A DNA stretch of 64,000 bases from Riptortus pedestris (taxonomy: Eukaryota > Arthropoda > Insecta > Hemiptera > Alydidae): the NCBI GenBank assembly GCA_019009955.1, contig CM032233.1, positions 18,462,501-18,526,500 on the forward strand, given 5' to 3'. A program made the position numbers and the translations under genes. The notes beneath the pieces are model-generated. The model was not told the DNA's origin and did not search any database. It saw only the letters and a program-made list of their open reading frames with translations. Positions 34,905 through 45,391 of the stretch are shown one piece after another. Position 1 is the first letter of the stretch. Each line of letters opens with the position of its first letter.

Positions 34905-35220
34905 GTTGGTAGACTCTCGCTAGTGAGGCGTGCGGGGATTGTAGGTATATATGAAGTGGGGAGCGGCTTAGTAGGCGGGAGGGCCGAAGTCTCCAACAGT
35001 CATATACAGAGGCAGGCTGTATATTCCACACGCTATACCTATTTCCTAATTTGTCAGAGCTCCTTTATAGCTCTGTCGTGTAGCCTGTACTGTTAGGGGT
35101 CGGCGTTGCCCTCCTTTTGTCTCTGATTACTTGAAAATCGTAAATTACGTTTGTATTTTTATTAATTATTCGTTTTATTTATTGTTGGCATATATTTATC
35201 TGTTAGCGTTCTAGTGGCTG
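34905..35220 (+). repeat. Module C
   Basis: Same structure as module A. The variable joint is CTATTTCC at 35039-35046. It follows array II directly. Confidence 0.8.
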
Positions 35221-35239
35221 TTTTTGATTATTACAAATG

Positions 35240-35690
35240 TCTATATATAAGCAAGTTAGGCGAAACTAAAGGTCAAACCTGTTAATAGCTGAAATTGGTC
35301 CCAGAAAGGTAGGGTTTAGGGGAATAAAAGAAATGTCTCCGTTATTATGCGCCCCGTCGATGAATGATACATAAGCAATCATGATAGTTAAGTTATTTCT
35401 TGAAGTTGCTGTACTACAAAAAGAAACTATTTTCTAAAATATTTTCGTTAATAGCTGTTTTATACAAAAAATGCAACACATCAAATTATGTATAGAATAT
35501 AATTTCTAGCTGTAAGACGTTGTTTAGATTTATGACTTAAAAATATTCCGAATGCCAGTTGCCGAGTGTTATATTAGTGTTTTATAAAATGTGTGTATAA
35601 TTTATTAGTGTTTTATGTGGATAGCTCTATAGAATTGAAACGTATTTTGTATGTGTTGAGGGAAGGGTGAAGGTCAGCAGAGGTTATTAG
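35240..35690 (+). repeat. HINE-like body fragment between modules
   Basis: GTTAATAGCTGAAATTGGTC, TAGGGTTTAGGGG and ATGTCTCCGTTATTATGCGC are recognisable but diverged HINE body boxes. The same block follows module D (start only), E (52330-52750) and F (54180-54470). Confidence 0.6.
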
Positions 35691-35693
35691 CAG

Positions 35694-35790
35694 ATTTCCC
35701 TTATGGGAAGTCAGCTATTGAGATTGTTCTCATGACGTGATATTCGAAAGATTTCCTCAAATGTTCATCGATCCCACCCAGGACATAAAT
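35694..35790 (-). mobile_element. HINE 3' end fragment (minus)
   Basis: TTAGCAGATTTCCCTTATGG then GAAGTCAGC and the conserved block to CGATCCCACCCAGGACA, broken exactly where the TA tract would begin. The next base pairs are the Helitron-type end at 35792. Confidence 0.75.
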
Positions 35791-35791
35791 A

Positions 35792-35950
35792 TTAGCTAAA
35801 GTACCCGGTGATTACCGGGAAATCATTGTTGACAGAAAAATGATGGTATTTTATATCAAGGCTTCAGTTTGTACAATTCTCGTGTGGGCGTAATGTTATA
35901 GTGTAAGGGTCAGTTATCTGTAGGGGACTTATACTTTAATGAGTACTAAT
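35792..35950 (-). mobile_element. Helitron-type 3' end (second family), copy 1
   Basis: Read on the minus strand, a hairpin CCCGGTAATCACCGGG (35803-35818) is followed by an 8-nt spacer TACTTTAG, then CTAA, then T. This is the canonical Helitron 3' terminus. About 150 bp of body are shared with 52865-53030 and 55160-55350. I could not identify the 5' TC end. Confidence 0.65.
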
Positions 35951-36700
35951 ACAATTGTTGACTCCCTATATAGTTTTTAGCGTATACCTCATTTATATTT
36001 TGTTATATGGCAAAAGTGAATATAAAAAAAAAGTTTCTCTAAATAACAAAATAAACACCTTTCTTATATGCATTTTTGCCGATAAACCAATAGGAAATCA
36101 TATACTGCGAATTTTCATTTCAGGCCTTCCTTATAACCCCTATTCCTCGTCACCACAAATTGTAATATAGCTTATAATCATTGAAAAGCTAATGTTAATT
36201 CATATACCGATTTTGTTTAGTTCGGTTCTGTCTTTTGTAACCAATAAAATTGTTGACTCCCGCCATATTTATTAGCGTATATCTGATTTCTACTTCGTTA
36301 TACGACAAAGGTGTATATAACAAAAGTTACTTCAAATAAGAAAATAAACAACTTTTGTTATGTGCACGTTTACTGAAAACCCCATAGAAAGTGAAATAGC
36401 GCAGTTTTTGATCAGGCCTCCTTTATAACTCTCACTCTTGTTCGCACCTAGACATTTTAATATAGCTTATAATCATGGAAGAGTTAATGCTTATTTACAT
36501 ACCGAGTAAGTTCGGTTCAGTCTTTTGTGACCAATAAAATTGTTGACTCCCGCTGTAGTTAATAGCGTATATCCCTTTTATACTTCCGTATACGACAAAA
36601 TCCTATATAACAAAAGTTATTTTAAATAACAATATAAACAACTTTTTGTATGTGTGTGTGAGTATATATATATATATTATATTTTCCTAATTAATGATGT
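35950..36700 (+). repeat. ~290-bp tandem repeat, three units
   Basis: The boundary motif AATTGTTGACTCCC recurs at about 35953, 36247 and 36538. Units share TTATAACYCYYAYTCYTSTYC-like and ATATAGCTTATAATCATNGA boxes and the CAAAAGTTACTTTAAATAA box. The same three units are present at 53020-53760. Confidence 0.8.
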
Positions 36701-36767
36701 GATGGATATCTGCTAAAATATGAGAAGTAATGAATCTCAACCATTGTGTGGAAATAACGATATGAAA

Positions 36768-37060
36768 GTTGGTAGACTCTCGCTAGTTAGGCATACGGGG
36801 ATTGTAGGTATATATGAAGTGGGGAGCGGCTTAGTAGGCGGGAGGGCCGGAGTCTCCAACAGTCATATACAGAGGCAGGCTGTATATTCCCCACGCTACA
36901 CCAAGACTGTGTAATCTGTCAGAGCTCCTTTATAGCTCTGTCGTGTAGCCTGTACTGTTAGGGGGCGGCGTTGCCCTCCTTTTGTCCCTTATTACTTGAA
37001 AATCGTTATTTACTTTTGTATTTTTATTTATTGGCATCTAGTGGCAGCCATTTATTTTTA
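36768..37060 (+). repeat. Module D
   Basis: Same structure as module A. The variable joint is CAAGACTGTG at 36902-36911. It is shorter at the 3' side (TTATTTATTGGCATCTAGTG). Confidence 0.8.
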
Positions 37061-37149
37061 ATTATTACAAATGTCTATTTCTATATTGAGGCAAGTTAGG
37101 GAAAACTAAAGGTCAAACCAGTTAACAGCTGAAATTGGTCCAAGAAAGG

Positions 37150-38105
37150 TAGGGTTTAGGGGAATAAAATTAATAGATCTAGAGATAGATAGATATATCT
37201 ATAATTTTGAAGAGACCTCATTTTCGTCATCTACTAGCTAGGATCGATGAAAATTTGAGGAAGTTTTTCGAAAATCGCATCATGAGTACAACCACAATAG
37301 TTGATTTCCCATATTGGAAATCTGCTATAAGGGCTCGATGGGGAGTAACAAGACGTTGCCAGCTGTTGCCTGAATCCAGACCGAGTTCTTTTAAAAGAAA
37401 ATTTAGTGAAGAATTAAAAAAAAAACTTAAAATGAAGGCTGTAAGTGGAATGAAGACAGCTCGCTGGCATCCTTAAGAGATAAGGCACGTCAAATGCTTA
37501 GTGAGGCATGACAACAAAAGAAGGGAGAGGCAGGTTAGCTGATAATGGCAACTACCTGAGGATGAGCCAGCTCCAACTGGGCATATACCTGAATAGAAGT
37601 CCGTCACACAGGTTCTGCGTAAACTAAGCACATTCTCACATCTTACAATATGACACTCTATTGATCTTGCCTCATCATCTATTCTGCATTTCCCCCGTAG
37701 TAACAAGCTTACGTAGACAGGAATACACATACACATATAAGCCGAATATAAGATATTTAGTGAGTAAGGCACTCAAAGTGAAAATCGTACGAGCGGAATT
37801 GGGGGCAGAAGCCAAGGAAAGACAAATATTCCAGTTAGAGAAAACATGAATGAAAAATAATAATATCGATATTTCCACTTTCCGAGATTCCCAATCTAAA
37901 ACTCAGTTGCCACCTTACTATTTATTTTTAAGAGTTATCTATAAATTGAAAAGCACGTAATACTTTTGTGTAGTAGTTCTGCCTCCGTGTATGGCATTTC
38001 CAAATGTATTTATCTAAGCATAGACAACTATTTTACCTAATTTCAGATACAATCAGGGGTCGAAACAATATATAAGCTGTTCATGTATAACTAAAGATCA
38101 AATTC
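37150..38105 (+). repeat. Segment duplicated from 10910-11880 (copy 2)
   Basis: HINE 3' end (37200-37328), the same spacer of about 275 bp with the KSAIRARWGVTRRCQLLPES frame, and the subfamily B 5' end (37602 on). Identity to copy 1 is very high across 900 bp, so the duplication is recent relative to most HINEs here. Confidence 0.8.
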
Positions 38106-38818
38106 GTTGATATCCGACAAGGAAGAGAGGAGGAATTATGAAATATCTCCGTTATTATAAATGGGATCGAAGAACTGTATATAACCAATTTTCTTTCAAA
38201 TTATTATTATTATTTATTAACGTCCACTTTTTGCAACTTAGGCTATCTTTAAAATTAAAAGTTCTATAAATATTGTTACATACATGTTTTCTCTATCATG
38301 AATGCTAACGGAGGTATTTGGATTTTTTTGTTTCCAGTCCCACACTCCTACTCACTTATTTTCATATTAACAATAAGCTATTATACCGCTAACCATATTA
38401 TTCTAACTGTAAATACTAAATATTGTTATCAAGAGACCTTTAATATTATATGTAAATTCGCTGTTTGATGACATCAATTAAGATTTTCCCTGGTAAATGT
38501 TTATTTGATCCTTGCCATTCTCAATATTTAACAGTTTCAGCCAATTATAAAGATTACATTTGTTATTGACTGAAACTTCAAAATACCTCCGTTATAATGA
38601 GTCCGGTCGTAAAATGTATAGAAACAAACTTGTTAATCTATTGATAGTCTACAAGTGTTGTCCTATACATTTTTTCGTTACTCAAGTATTAAGCAAGTTT
38701 TTCATACTTCCCTGATTTCAGCCTACAGTAACCTCTCTCCCTGGTCAATTCTACTCATCGGGTTTTTACATATAAATAGTGAATATGTGGGGAGATGAGA
38801 TCGCAAGAATGTGATTAA
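38106..38818 (-). mobile_element. HINE fragments (minus) with a truncated SINE
   Basis: The reversed body boxes TATCTCCGTTATTATAAATG and CTATCATGAATGCTAACGGA are present. At about 38208-38250 an inverted SINE tail (TTATTAACGTCCACTTTTTG then CAACTTAGGCTA) interrupts the HINE text, with an approximate short repeat (AAATTA) on both sides. Confidence 0.55.
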
Positions 38819-38876
<58 letters not shown>

Positions 38877-38885
38877 TTAATTCGA
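38805..38885. repeat. (TA)n tract inside an inverted repeat
   Basis: ATTAAGTATAT on the left and ATATACTTAAT on the right make the whole 38812-38882 segment palindromic around a TA run. It joins a minus-strand HINE body to a plus-strand one. Confidence 0.7.
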
Positions 38886-39375
38886 TCCCACTTATAATAA
38901 CGGAGATATTTCGAAATTACTCCCCTCTTCCTTGTCGGATGTCAACACATTTGATCTTTAGTTTTACTTGAATAGCTTATATACCGAGGTGGGTAGCAAC
39001 ACAACAAAAATTGCGACCTCTAGAGCGGTAACAGAAAAGTATGTATATATAGACCACACAAGTCAGGATGGACATTTTTTGAAAATCGCGTTACGAGTAC
39101 AACCTCAATAGCTGCAATTTGCCAATATGGAAATATCTCGGTTAGTATAAAATATAGACAATCATGTACCTAACAATATTTATAGAAGATGATATTTGCA
39201 ATATGATTGACATTATAATATACAGTTTTTCCGTCCGACGCATAATAACGAATATATTTTGAATTTTCGAAATTCCCCCCTCTAAACCTTCCTCTTACTA
39301 GTCGGAGTTCAGCCGTTAATGGACTTGATCTTTAGTTTTACATAAAAAGTATAAATATTGAGTTTGGTTACTATT
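38886..39375 (+). mobile_element. HINE fragments (plus)
   Basis: Two partial copies in series. At 38886-39115 the TA tract has degenerated (GTATGTATATATAGACC) and the copy ends at CCTCAATAGCTGCAATT without the palindrome. From 39117 to 39375 a body runs from ATATCTCGGTTAGTAT to GTTTGGTTACTATTAAAC. Confidence 0.6.
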
Positions 39376-39600
39376 AAACAAAACTTAGTCAAAAACTTTT
39401 GACGGAGTGTTTGTTGTTTTTAATTTAAACTTTTCGTTGATAGATAGCTCTTTGCTACAATAAATCTATGACTCTATGATCTATCTATGAAATTTTAATT
39501 TTAAATGTTGAATCAAATAATTTATTTTTCCAAAATGATTTAGGCTTTACATGAAATGGTTAAACATAGAGTCGCTCTGGGGCAGAGAATTAAATAAACA
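39376..39600 (+). other. Possible LINE 3' tail, otherwise unassigned
   Basis: After the HINE body stops, a piece ends in AATAAATCTATGACTCTATG then ATCTATCTATG, similar to the AATAAAAATCTATC tail of the LINE at 4820. No duplication or protein remnant was seen. Confidence 0.35.
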
Positions 39601-39601
39601 A

Positions 39602-40814
39602 AAAGTCCGTCACGCAGGGGTTGCGTAAACTAAGCAGATTTCCCACGTAAAGTTTTACAATAGAGAAATCTGCATACTAGTAACAGTAGTAGTAACTAGT
39701 CTCTAAACCAATTTCACGAGAACCGAACAGTTACGGAAACGGCGGAAAGTCACGAATAGAACCGACATCAGCCGATTTCATCTAGCCCGTTATCCGTGCA
39801 CACTTAATATAAATGCAAATATCTCGGTTAATATTCAAGATATGGAAAAGACATGTACATAAAAATATTTATAGTAAATTTAATTTGCAATCAAATTGGT
39901 TCTATACATGTTTTCGATCGGACGTATAGTAACGGAAATATTTCGAAATTTCCCCCTCTAAACCCTCCCCTCCCACTGATCCGATTTCAGCCATTAACGA
40001 ACTGGATCTTTCTTTTTGCAAAAAAAACGATTGAATTCCAAGTTTGGTAACGATTAAAAAAATGGCGACCGCTAGAGTGTTAACAGACAAATATATTTTT
40101 ACGAAAATTAAATACATGAAAAATTAAACAGAGAAAGTCACGTATTTGGGAAATGCGAGGTGGATCAAAGAAGCCGACAGAGGATCGAGTTCGTTCGAGT
40201 CCTGTTCTGGAAGAGTTTCGGCCTCATCCTTTAATGTTTTGCCGCCAATCTATATAAGACATCCTGGCCGACGTAGTTAGATTAGGTTAATCTCAGCTGT
40301 CTTCAAGTGATCATCAGTTCAGTGCTACATTGCGACTTAGTGTAGTGCGGTAAAGTGTTTCTTTGTGAAGAACAGTGTTGTGCCATGCCTCTGTAAGTAG
40401 CAGTATAGTGCCGTCTTTAAGACAGTGCAAAACCGTTAACTTCGCAAAGTGAAGGATTGCTTTTGTGAACTTCAGTGATCGCGAGTGAGTTAAGAAGAAG
40501 AACCGTGAAGCAATCAGTGCAGGCTGTGAGTAGTTGTTAAGAATAGTTCACTAAGTATGTAGTGCATTGTTAAATAAATTGTGCGGTGATAAAAAACTGT
40601 GAAACTTGTGTATGTTTAATTTTGCAATCCAAAAGAACTCATAAAAAAACGTTTATTACTGATTTTGTAATAAAACGTAACAATATATATATATACGGAC
40701 CTCATTTTCGTCATCTCCTGGGTAGGATCGATGGACATTTGAAGACATTTTTTCGGAAAATCGCATCATGAGTATGACCTCTATAGCTGATTTCCCTTAA
40801 GGGAAATCTGCTAA
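39602..40814 (+). mobile_element. HINE copy with a solo LTR in its TA tract
   Basis: 5' end AGTCCGTCACGCAGGGGTTG, subterminal AAGCAGATTTCCCACG, body, then ACAGACAAATATAT at 40083-40096. The LTR intervenes, and ATATATATATA plus the normal 3' block resume at 40683, ending with the perfect palindrome and TGCTAA at 40814. Confidence 0.85.
40097..40682 (+). mobile_element. Solo LTR (probably Ty3/gypsy type)
   Basis: This 586-bp piece has no similarity elsewhere in the window and sits in the HINE TA tract. Its ends are TTTTACG and, inverted, TGTTACG, so the first dinucleotide has probably mutated from TG to TT; the right end is CGTAACA. ATAT flanks both sides, but the TA context makes the duplication unprovable. 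Inside is a TATA box (CTATATAAGACATCC, about 40251-40265), GTTCAGTGCTACATTG typical of an initiator region downstream, and AATAAA at about 40574. The plus strand is therefore the likely transcribed strand. There is no internal region or ORF. Confidence 0.7.
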
Positions 40815-40815
40815 T

Positions 40816-41387
40816 ATAATGTACTCAAGTTGAAGAATTTACAATTTTACTCCAGGTTGATCTCATATATTTGAATGGACCCAGTTTTCCTCATATAAAT
40901 GGTAGGGCCGAAGGACCTTTGAAGAAATGATTGAAATTGTCTTGTTGAGTACAACCTCATTTGCTGATTTCACTAAAGAAAAATCTACTAAAAGTCATTC
41001 AGTGCTTATGTGAATTGATAGTTGAAGCCTATATGGGAATTGTGGCGAGATATGAGGTGGGCCCCAGGATGGGACAGCAACTACCGAATTACGTATATGG
41101 ACAATGACCTCCATTTTCAGTTGAGTGCTTCTATCATGAACACGTAGTAGCCCTACAGCAGCCTAGGCACTTCATGCCCCTTTAAACAGCAGGGAGATGG
41201 CGTATGGTGGGAGGAGGGGTGTCACTAATTAAGTGTTAATCAACATACATTGAAGTGGGGGGTGGGGTATTTCAATTTAGTAGTGAGATTTCAGTACTCG
41301 AATAGAGCACTTTAAAGAGACAACAAAAAACCATATAGTGACGTCACAATTGCCATTAAAGAATTTTAACCATTGAATAGCTACAAA
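40816..41387 (+). repeat. Repeat with diverged HINE-like 3' end (copy 2)
   Basis: Second copy of 24966-25545, with the same order and the same following HINE-type 5' end (GACCGTCAAGTAGTTGCTGC). A small insertion with GTGGGGGGTGGGG lies at about 41256. Confidence 0.7.
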
Positions 41388-41839
41388 AGACCGTCAAGTA
41401 GTTGCTGCGTTAACTAAGCAGAATTCCCAGGTGCAGCACCTATTTGCATTTATCTCAAAACGAAAATGTTCAATGAGAACAATATTTGGTATTTCGGTTA
41501 CAAATAAAGTGCTTCAAAATATCGCACCTTTTTGTTAATATGACAAGAGTAGGAGTGGGGGTTTACTGATCGTACAAAACTAAAATATGGAAATATCTTG
41601 GTTAATATTCCATTTAGAGAAAAAATGTATATGAAAACATTTATAGAACCTCACATTTACAATATGATTGACTCTATACACTTTTTTGATACAACACATA
41701 ACAACGAAAATACTTCCAATTTTTGAAATTCTCCTCCTCTAAATCCCTACTCCCTCTCCCACTGGTTCGATTTTAGCCGTTAACGAACTTCTTCTGTATA
41801 TCTGACAATGTTAGAGTTATTTGCATTTTTTTACTATTT
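41388..41839 (+). mobile_element. HINE copy lacking 3' end
   Basis: A 5' end GACCGTCAAGTAGTTGCTGC, then AACAATATTTGGTATTTCGG and later body boxes to GTTAACGAACTTCTTCTG at about 41795, where it is cut by sequence leading into leader unit U. Confidence 0.6.
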
Positions 41840-43302
41840 AGTCTCAGTAATCCCCCACTCCTATTCATGCGATTTTCACTTTGAGAAACTAAGTCACTAA
41901 ACATCTCATATCCAGTTGGTATTTCGATTCATATAATGTTGATATTTCCGGTTTTCGTTGGTTTTTTAGTGCGGAAGAATAGATGATGAGATGAGAACAG
42001 CTTATTATTTCAGTACGTGGGAAATCTGCATATTTTACTCAGCCCCTGTGTGTCACAATTTTAATTTTTGTAATTTCTGTTTCAGATTTCAAGCTAAATC
42101 CCTAAACACCTCATGCCCATTTTAAATTTTAAATCTACTTTATATAGGGTTTATACTAAGTGAGAAATATAATGTGTTTACGTTATTTCTGCTATATATT
42201 TTCAACACGTAGAAAATCTACTAAGTTATCACAGCTCCTCAGAGAAGGAATTGTTTTTGTTTTTTTCATTTCATTAATCATAATACACATAATTTACTTT
42301 AAAATCATCAGCTTCATATTTATCAACGTTACTGTTTCTTTGAATGAAGGCCTGTTTACTGAAACAAAGTAGCTAGTGGAGTTGAAGGGTTAGAGCTCCT
42401 AATAGGCTTTCTAGGACTAGGGAGATTAGAGCAACAACTATGAGCCGAGACCTTAACTACTAAAACAAAATCTCATTTCCAGAGAGCATAATTGTCTTCA
42501 ACTATATTTTTGTCAATTCGTCTATAAATTGAATAACATACATTATTTTTTATATTAAAATTTGGCATATATCGTAATTGCATGTACAATTAGTTAATTA
42601 AAGCAAAATTTCCATGTTTAATAGTGGCTTCTCGAGATGGCCAAAGCAATAGTCGAGTACTATAAATATATTGAATCTCGATTTTGTTATCAAGGTGGTG
42701 GTCCGGTGTGCCCCAGCGTCATGAAATCTTACATTAAAAAAAAGGACAACAAAATATTAAAAAAAGAAAAAAATCCAACCGACATTTACAGACGGGTCTA
42801 CATTTGAGGGCACAGCTTTGACCACTTTTTTTTGCTGGATACACTCTATTTACAGTGAAGAGGTAGTAATATTTGTATTTTTAATTTAAGTACCTTTTGT
42901 TTATACCCCCTTACCTACTCTCCTTCAATGAACTGTTGAAGTTGGTGGATCATAGATATTTTGCAATATTACATCCATATCATGATTATTTTTTGCAATT
43001 ATATATTTTTAAAAAATGAAATTAATTATTTTGAAGGATAAAAAAAAATCATGATAAATAACAGGGCACTGATACAACCATATGTATATGATTTTATAAT
43101 CTCTTCTCTGTTAATTCCTAAATTCAATGAGCATGTAGGGTCGGTCAGTCTCTGTGTCCCCCTGCCTTGGTAAGCCATTTCTCGTAAAGCTGATATACAG
43201 TAAATTCGAAAACTCACTAGCGATACCTATTGAAGTTTATTAGGAGATTTAGTGCCTAATGTTGATGTAAGATGGCATATAGCTGCACTTTCAGCAGCTG
43301 CC
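41840..43302. repeat. Leader unit U, copy III
   Basis: Collinear with copies I and II. It ends GCACTTTCAGCAGCTGCC and joins array III without the SINE, so it preserves the ancestral junction. Confidence 0.85.
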
Positions 43303-43857
43303 AAAAATTAAAGAAAAATGGAAGATAACATCTATTTATACAATAGTTCATTTTTTCAATACTATAAAAATTTCTGATAACAAGATATTATATTTGGATA
43401 ATATTCAATGATTTCTCATAAAAATTTGAAAAATTAAATGCAGTGAAAAAAATTGCAGAAGCCGTCTAATATAAAAAAAGCATACCTTAAATAATTTTTT
43501 TTTTCATGCACATTTCTCTGACCTCAGATGAACAAAACATTTTGAAATAAATAACAGGAGAAAAAAATAATTAAGATATGGGATAGTGTATATTTTTCCA
43601 GAATTTTACTCGCACGTATATCCGATGAAAATGTTTTAACTGAATTGACATTATATTTCATGGCTATTCATACTTTCTAAAGAATAGATTTTAAGAATAA
43701 ATACTTAAATTATTAGATATTTATATTACACTAAATTATAGCAATGTTTCAAAAGCCTTTTGAAGATTTAGAATCAGTAGCCCTTTTTTACTTATGAAAA
43801 AAATAAAGAAAAATGGAAGGTGACATCTATAAATTCTATAGTTTATTTATTTAATAA

Positions 43858-44427
43858 TAAAGGGTGTTTTTTTTAGAGGTATAGAACTTTAAATTGCAAT
43901 AAAACAACGATGGATTATTCGATTGACAAGAATTTTTTTTTATTCGAAAGATAATCTTGTGGCATTACATTTTAAATATTATACATATACGGCGCAACAT
44001 GTCACACAGCTCGTGCCACAATCGATTTATTGAAAGACACGTTTGGTGACCACCTAATTTCACATTTTGGACTTGTGAATTGGCCTCCAAGATCTTGTGA
44101 TTTAACACCCCTAGACTACTTTCTGTGGGGCTATGTAAAGTCATTGGTCTATGCGGATAAGCCACAAACGCTTGACCATTTGGAAGACAACATTCGCCGT
44201 GTTATTGCCGATATACGGCCACAAATGTTGGAAAAAGTCATCGAAAATTGGACTTCCAGATTGGACTACATCCGAGCCAGCCGTGGTGGTCATATGCCAG
44301 AAATCATATTTAAAATGTAATGCCACAAGATTATCTTTCGAATAAAAAAAAATTCTTGTCAATCGAATAATCCATCGTTGTTTTATTGCAATTTAAAGTT
44401 CTCTACCTCTAAAAAAAACACCCTTTA
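43858..44427 (+). mobile_element. mariner/IS630-type element with 120-bp terminal inverted repeats
   Basis: TA at 43858-43859 and 44426-44427 flanks 566 bp. The arms 43860-43979 and 44306-44425 are inverted copies differing at about one base, beginning AAGGGTGTTTTTTTTAGAGG. The empty site (TTAATAATATTATTATTTG) is preserved at 29703-29721 in a paralogous satellite unit. The interior holds only the 3' third of a transposase gene. Near-identical TIRs mean a recent insertion. Confidence 0.93.
43988..44320 (+). pseudogene. mariner-like transposase C-terminal fragment
   Basis: One open frame of about 110 codons has no start of its own and ends at TAA 44318-44320. It begins at Y-GATCHTARATIDLLK, where Y (TAC) replaces the second catalytic Asp of the usual DGA-x-CHTA motif; the deletion point lies there. 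It continues with WPPRSCDLTPLDYFLWGY, the block with the third catalytic Asp. If the lost Asp aligned with Y, 41 residues separate it from the Asp of LDY, as in the DD41D group of Tc1/mariner relatives. The last codons (IIFKM) lie inside the right TIR. N-terminal helix-turn-helix and first Asp are gone, so it is inactive. Confidence 0.85.
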
Positions 44428-45134
44428 TTATTATTTGATATTTATATTACACTATATTATAGCAATGTTTCAACATCCTTTTGAAGACTGAAATTCAGGA
44501 GCCCTTTTCTTAGCGATGAAAAATAAAAGAATAATGGAAGGTTACATCTATAAGTTCTAAAGCTCATTTTTTTTAATAATAAAAAAATTGTTGAAAACCA
44601 GATTTTATATTGGGACCATTTCTATTGATTTCTACTAAATTTTAAAAAATGAAATGATTCGAAGAAAAATATAAACGCTGATGAAAATAAAAGCATATCT
44701 TAAAGAAATAATATTTTTATTCATATTTCATAGACCTCAGTCCTCTTGAAGTAGTAATACCTCTTGAAATAAATTACAGCAGAATTATAATGTAGTAAAG
44801 TAAGTGTAGTTTATATTTTTCCTAAATTTTCCTGCCTGAATTCCAGTGAAAAGTATTAAAAAGATTTGTCTTTTTATTTCGAAACTACTCGTACTTCCAA
44901 AAGAGAACATTTTTAAAGTCACCACTAAAATTATTAGATATTAAATTACATTTAATTATAGCGATGTTCCAATCTCGTCGAGCATAGGAGGCTTTTTTTT
45001 TTGGGCATAAAAATTAAAGCAACTTTCAAGTTGATACTAAAGTTAATTTTTTCAATGTTATAAAACTTTCTGGTAACTTGTTATTATATTTGGGCCATCT
45101 CTTATGACTTCTCCTATATTTTGAAAAATGAAAT

Positions 45135-45391
45135 GGAGTGATTAATTTTTTTTTTTAATTTTTATTTTATTTCCACTTTATGCAACTAGGCTAATCGGGA
45201 CGGCTTATCTACATACAGGTTACCATCCTTTTCTAGCCAGGATAGGCCTAAGGAGTTTATTTAATGAGGTCGTCATTAAATAAATTTCCCTGCCCAGGGT
45301 GGGATTTGAACCCGCCACTCTAGGTCTGCCATGGGAGATTAGGACCAACGCCGTAACTCACACGGCCAACCCGAGCCCCTGGAGTGACTAA
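45135..45391 (-). mobile_element. tRNA-derived SINE in satellite array
   Basis: Insert 45146-45380 on the minus strand: GGGGCTCGGGTTGGCCGTGT, B box GGTTCAAATCC, GGATGGTAACCTG, tail of A-rich sequence (T run on plus). GGAGTGATTAA (45135-45145) and GGAGTGACTAA (45381-45391) form the duplication. The empty site is seen in array II at about 30426. Confidence 0.88.

Noticed and set aside
36720..36914. 64-codon open frame across module D
   Set aside because: The homologous frame is not preserved in the other modules, and it spans the hypervariable joint.
44141..44362. Minus-strand frame opposite the mariner transposase
   Set aside because: It is a shadow of the plus-strand transposase frame, which carries the family motifs.
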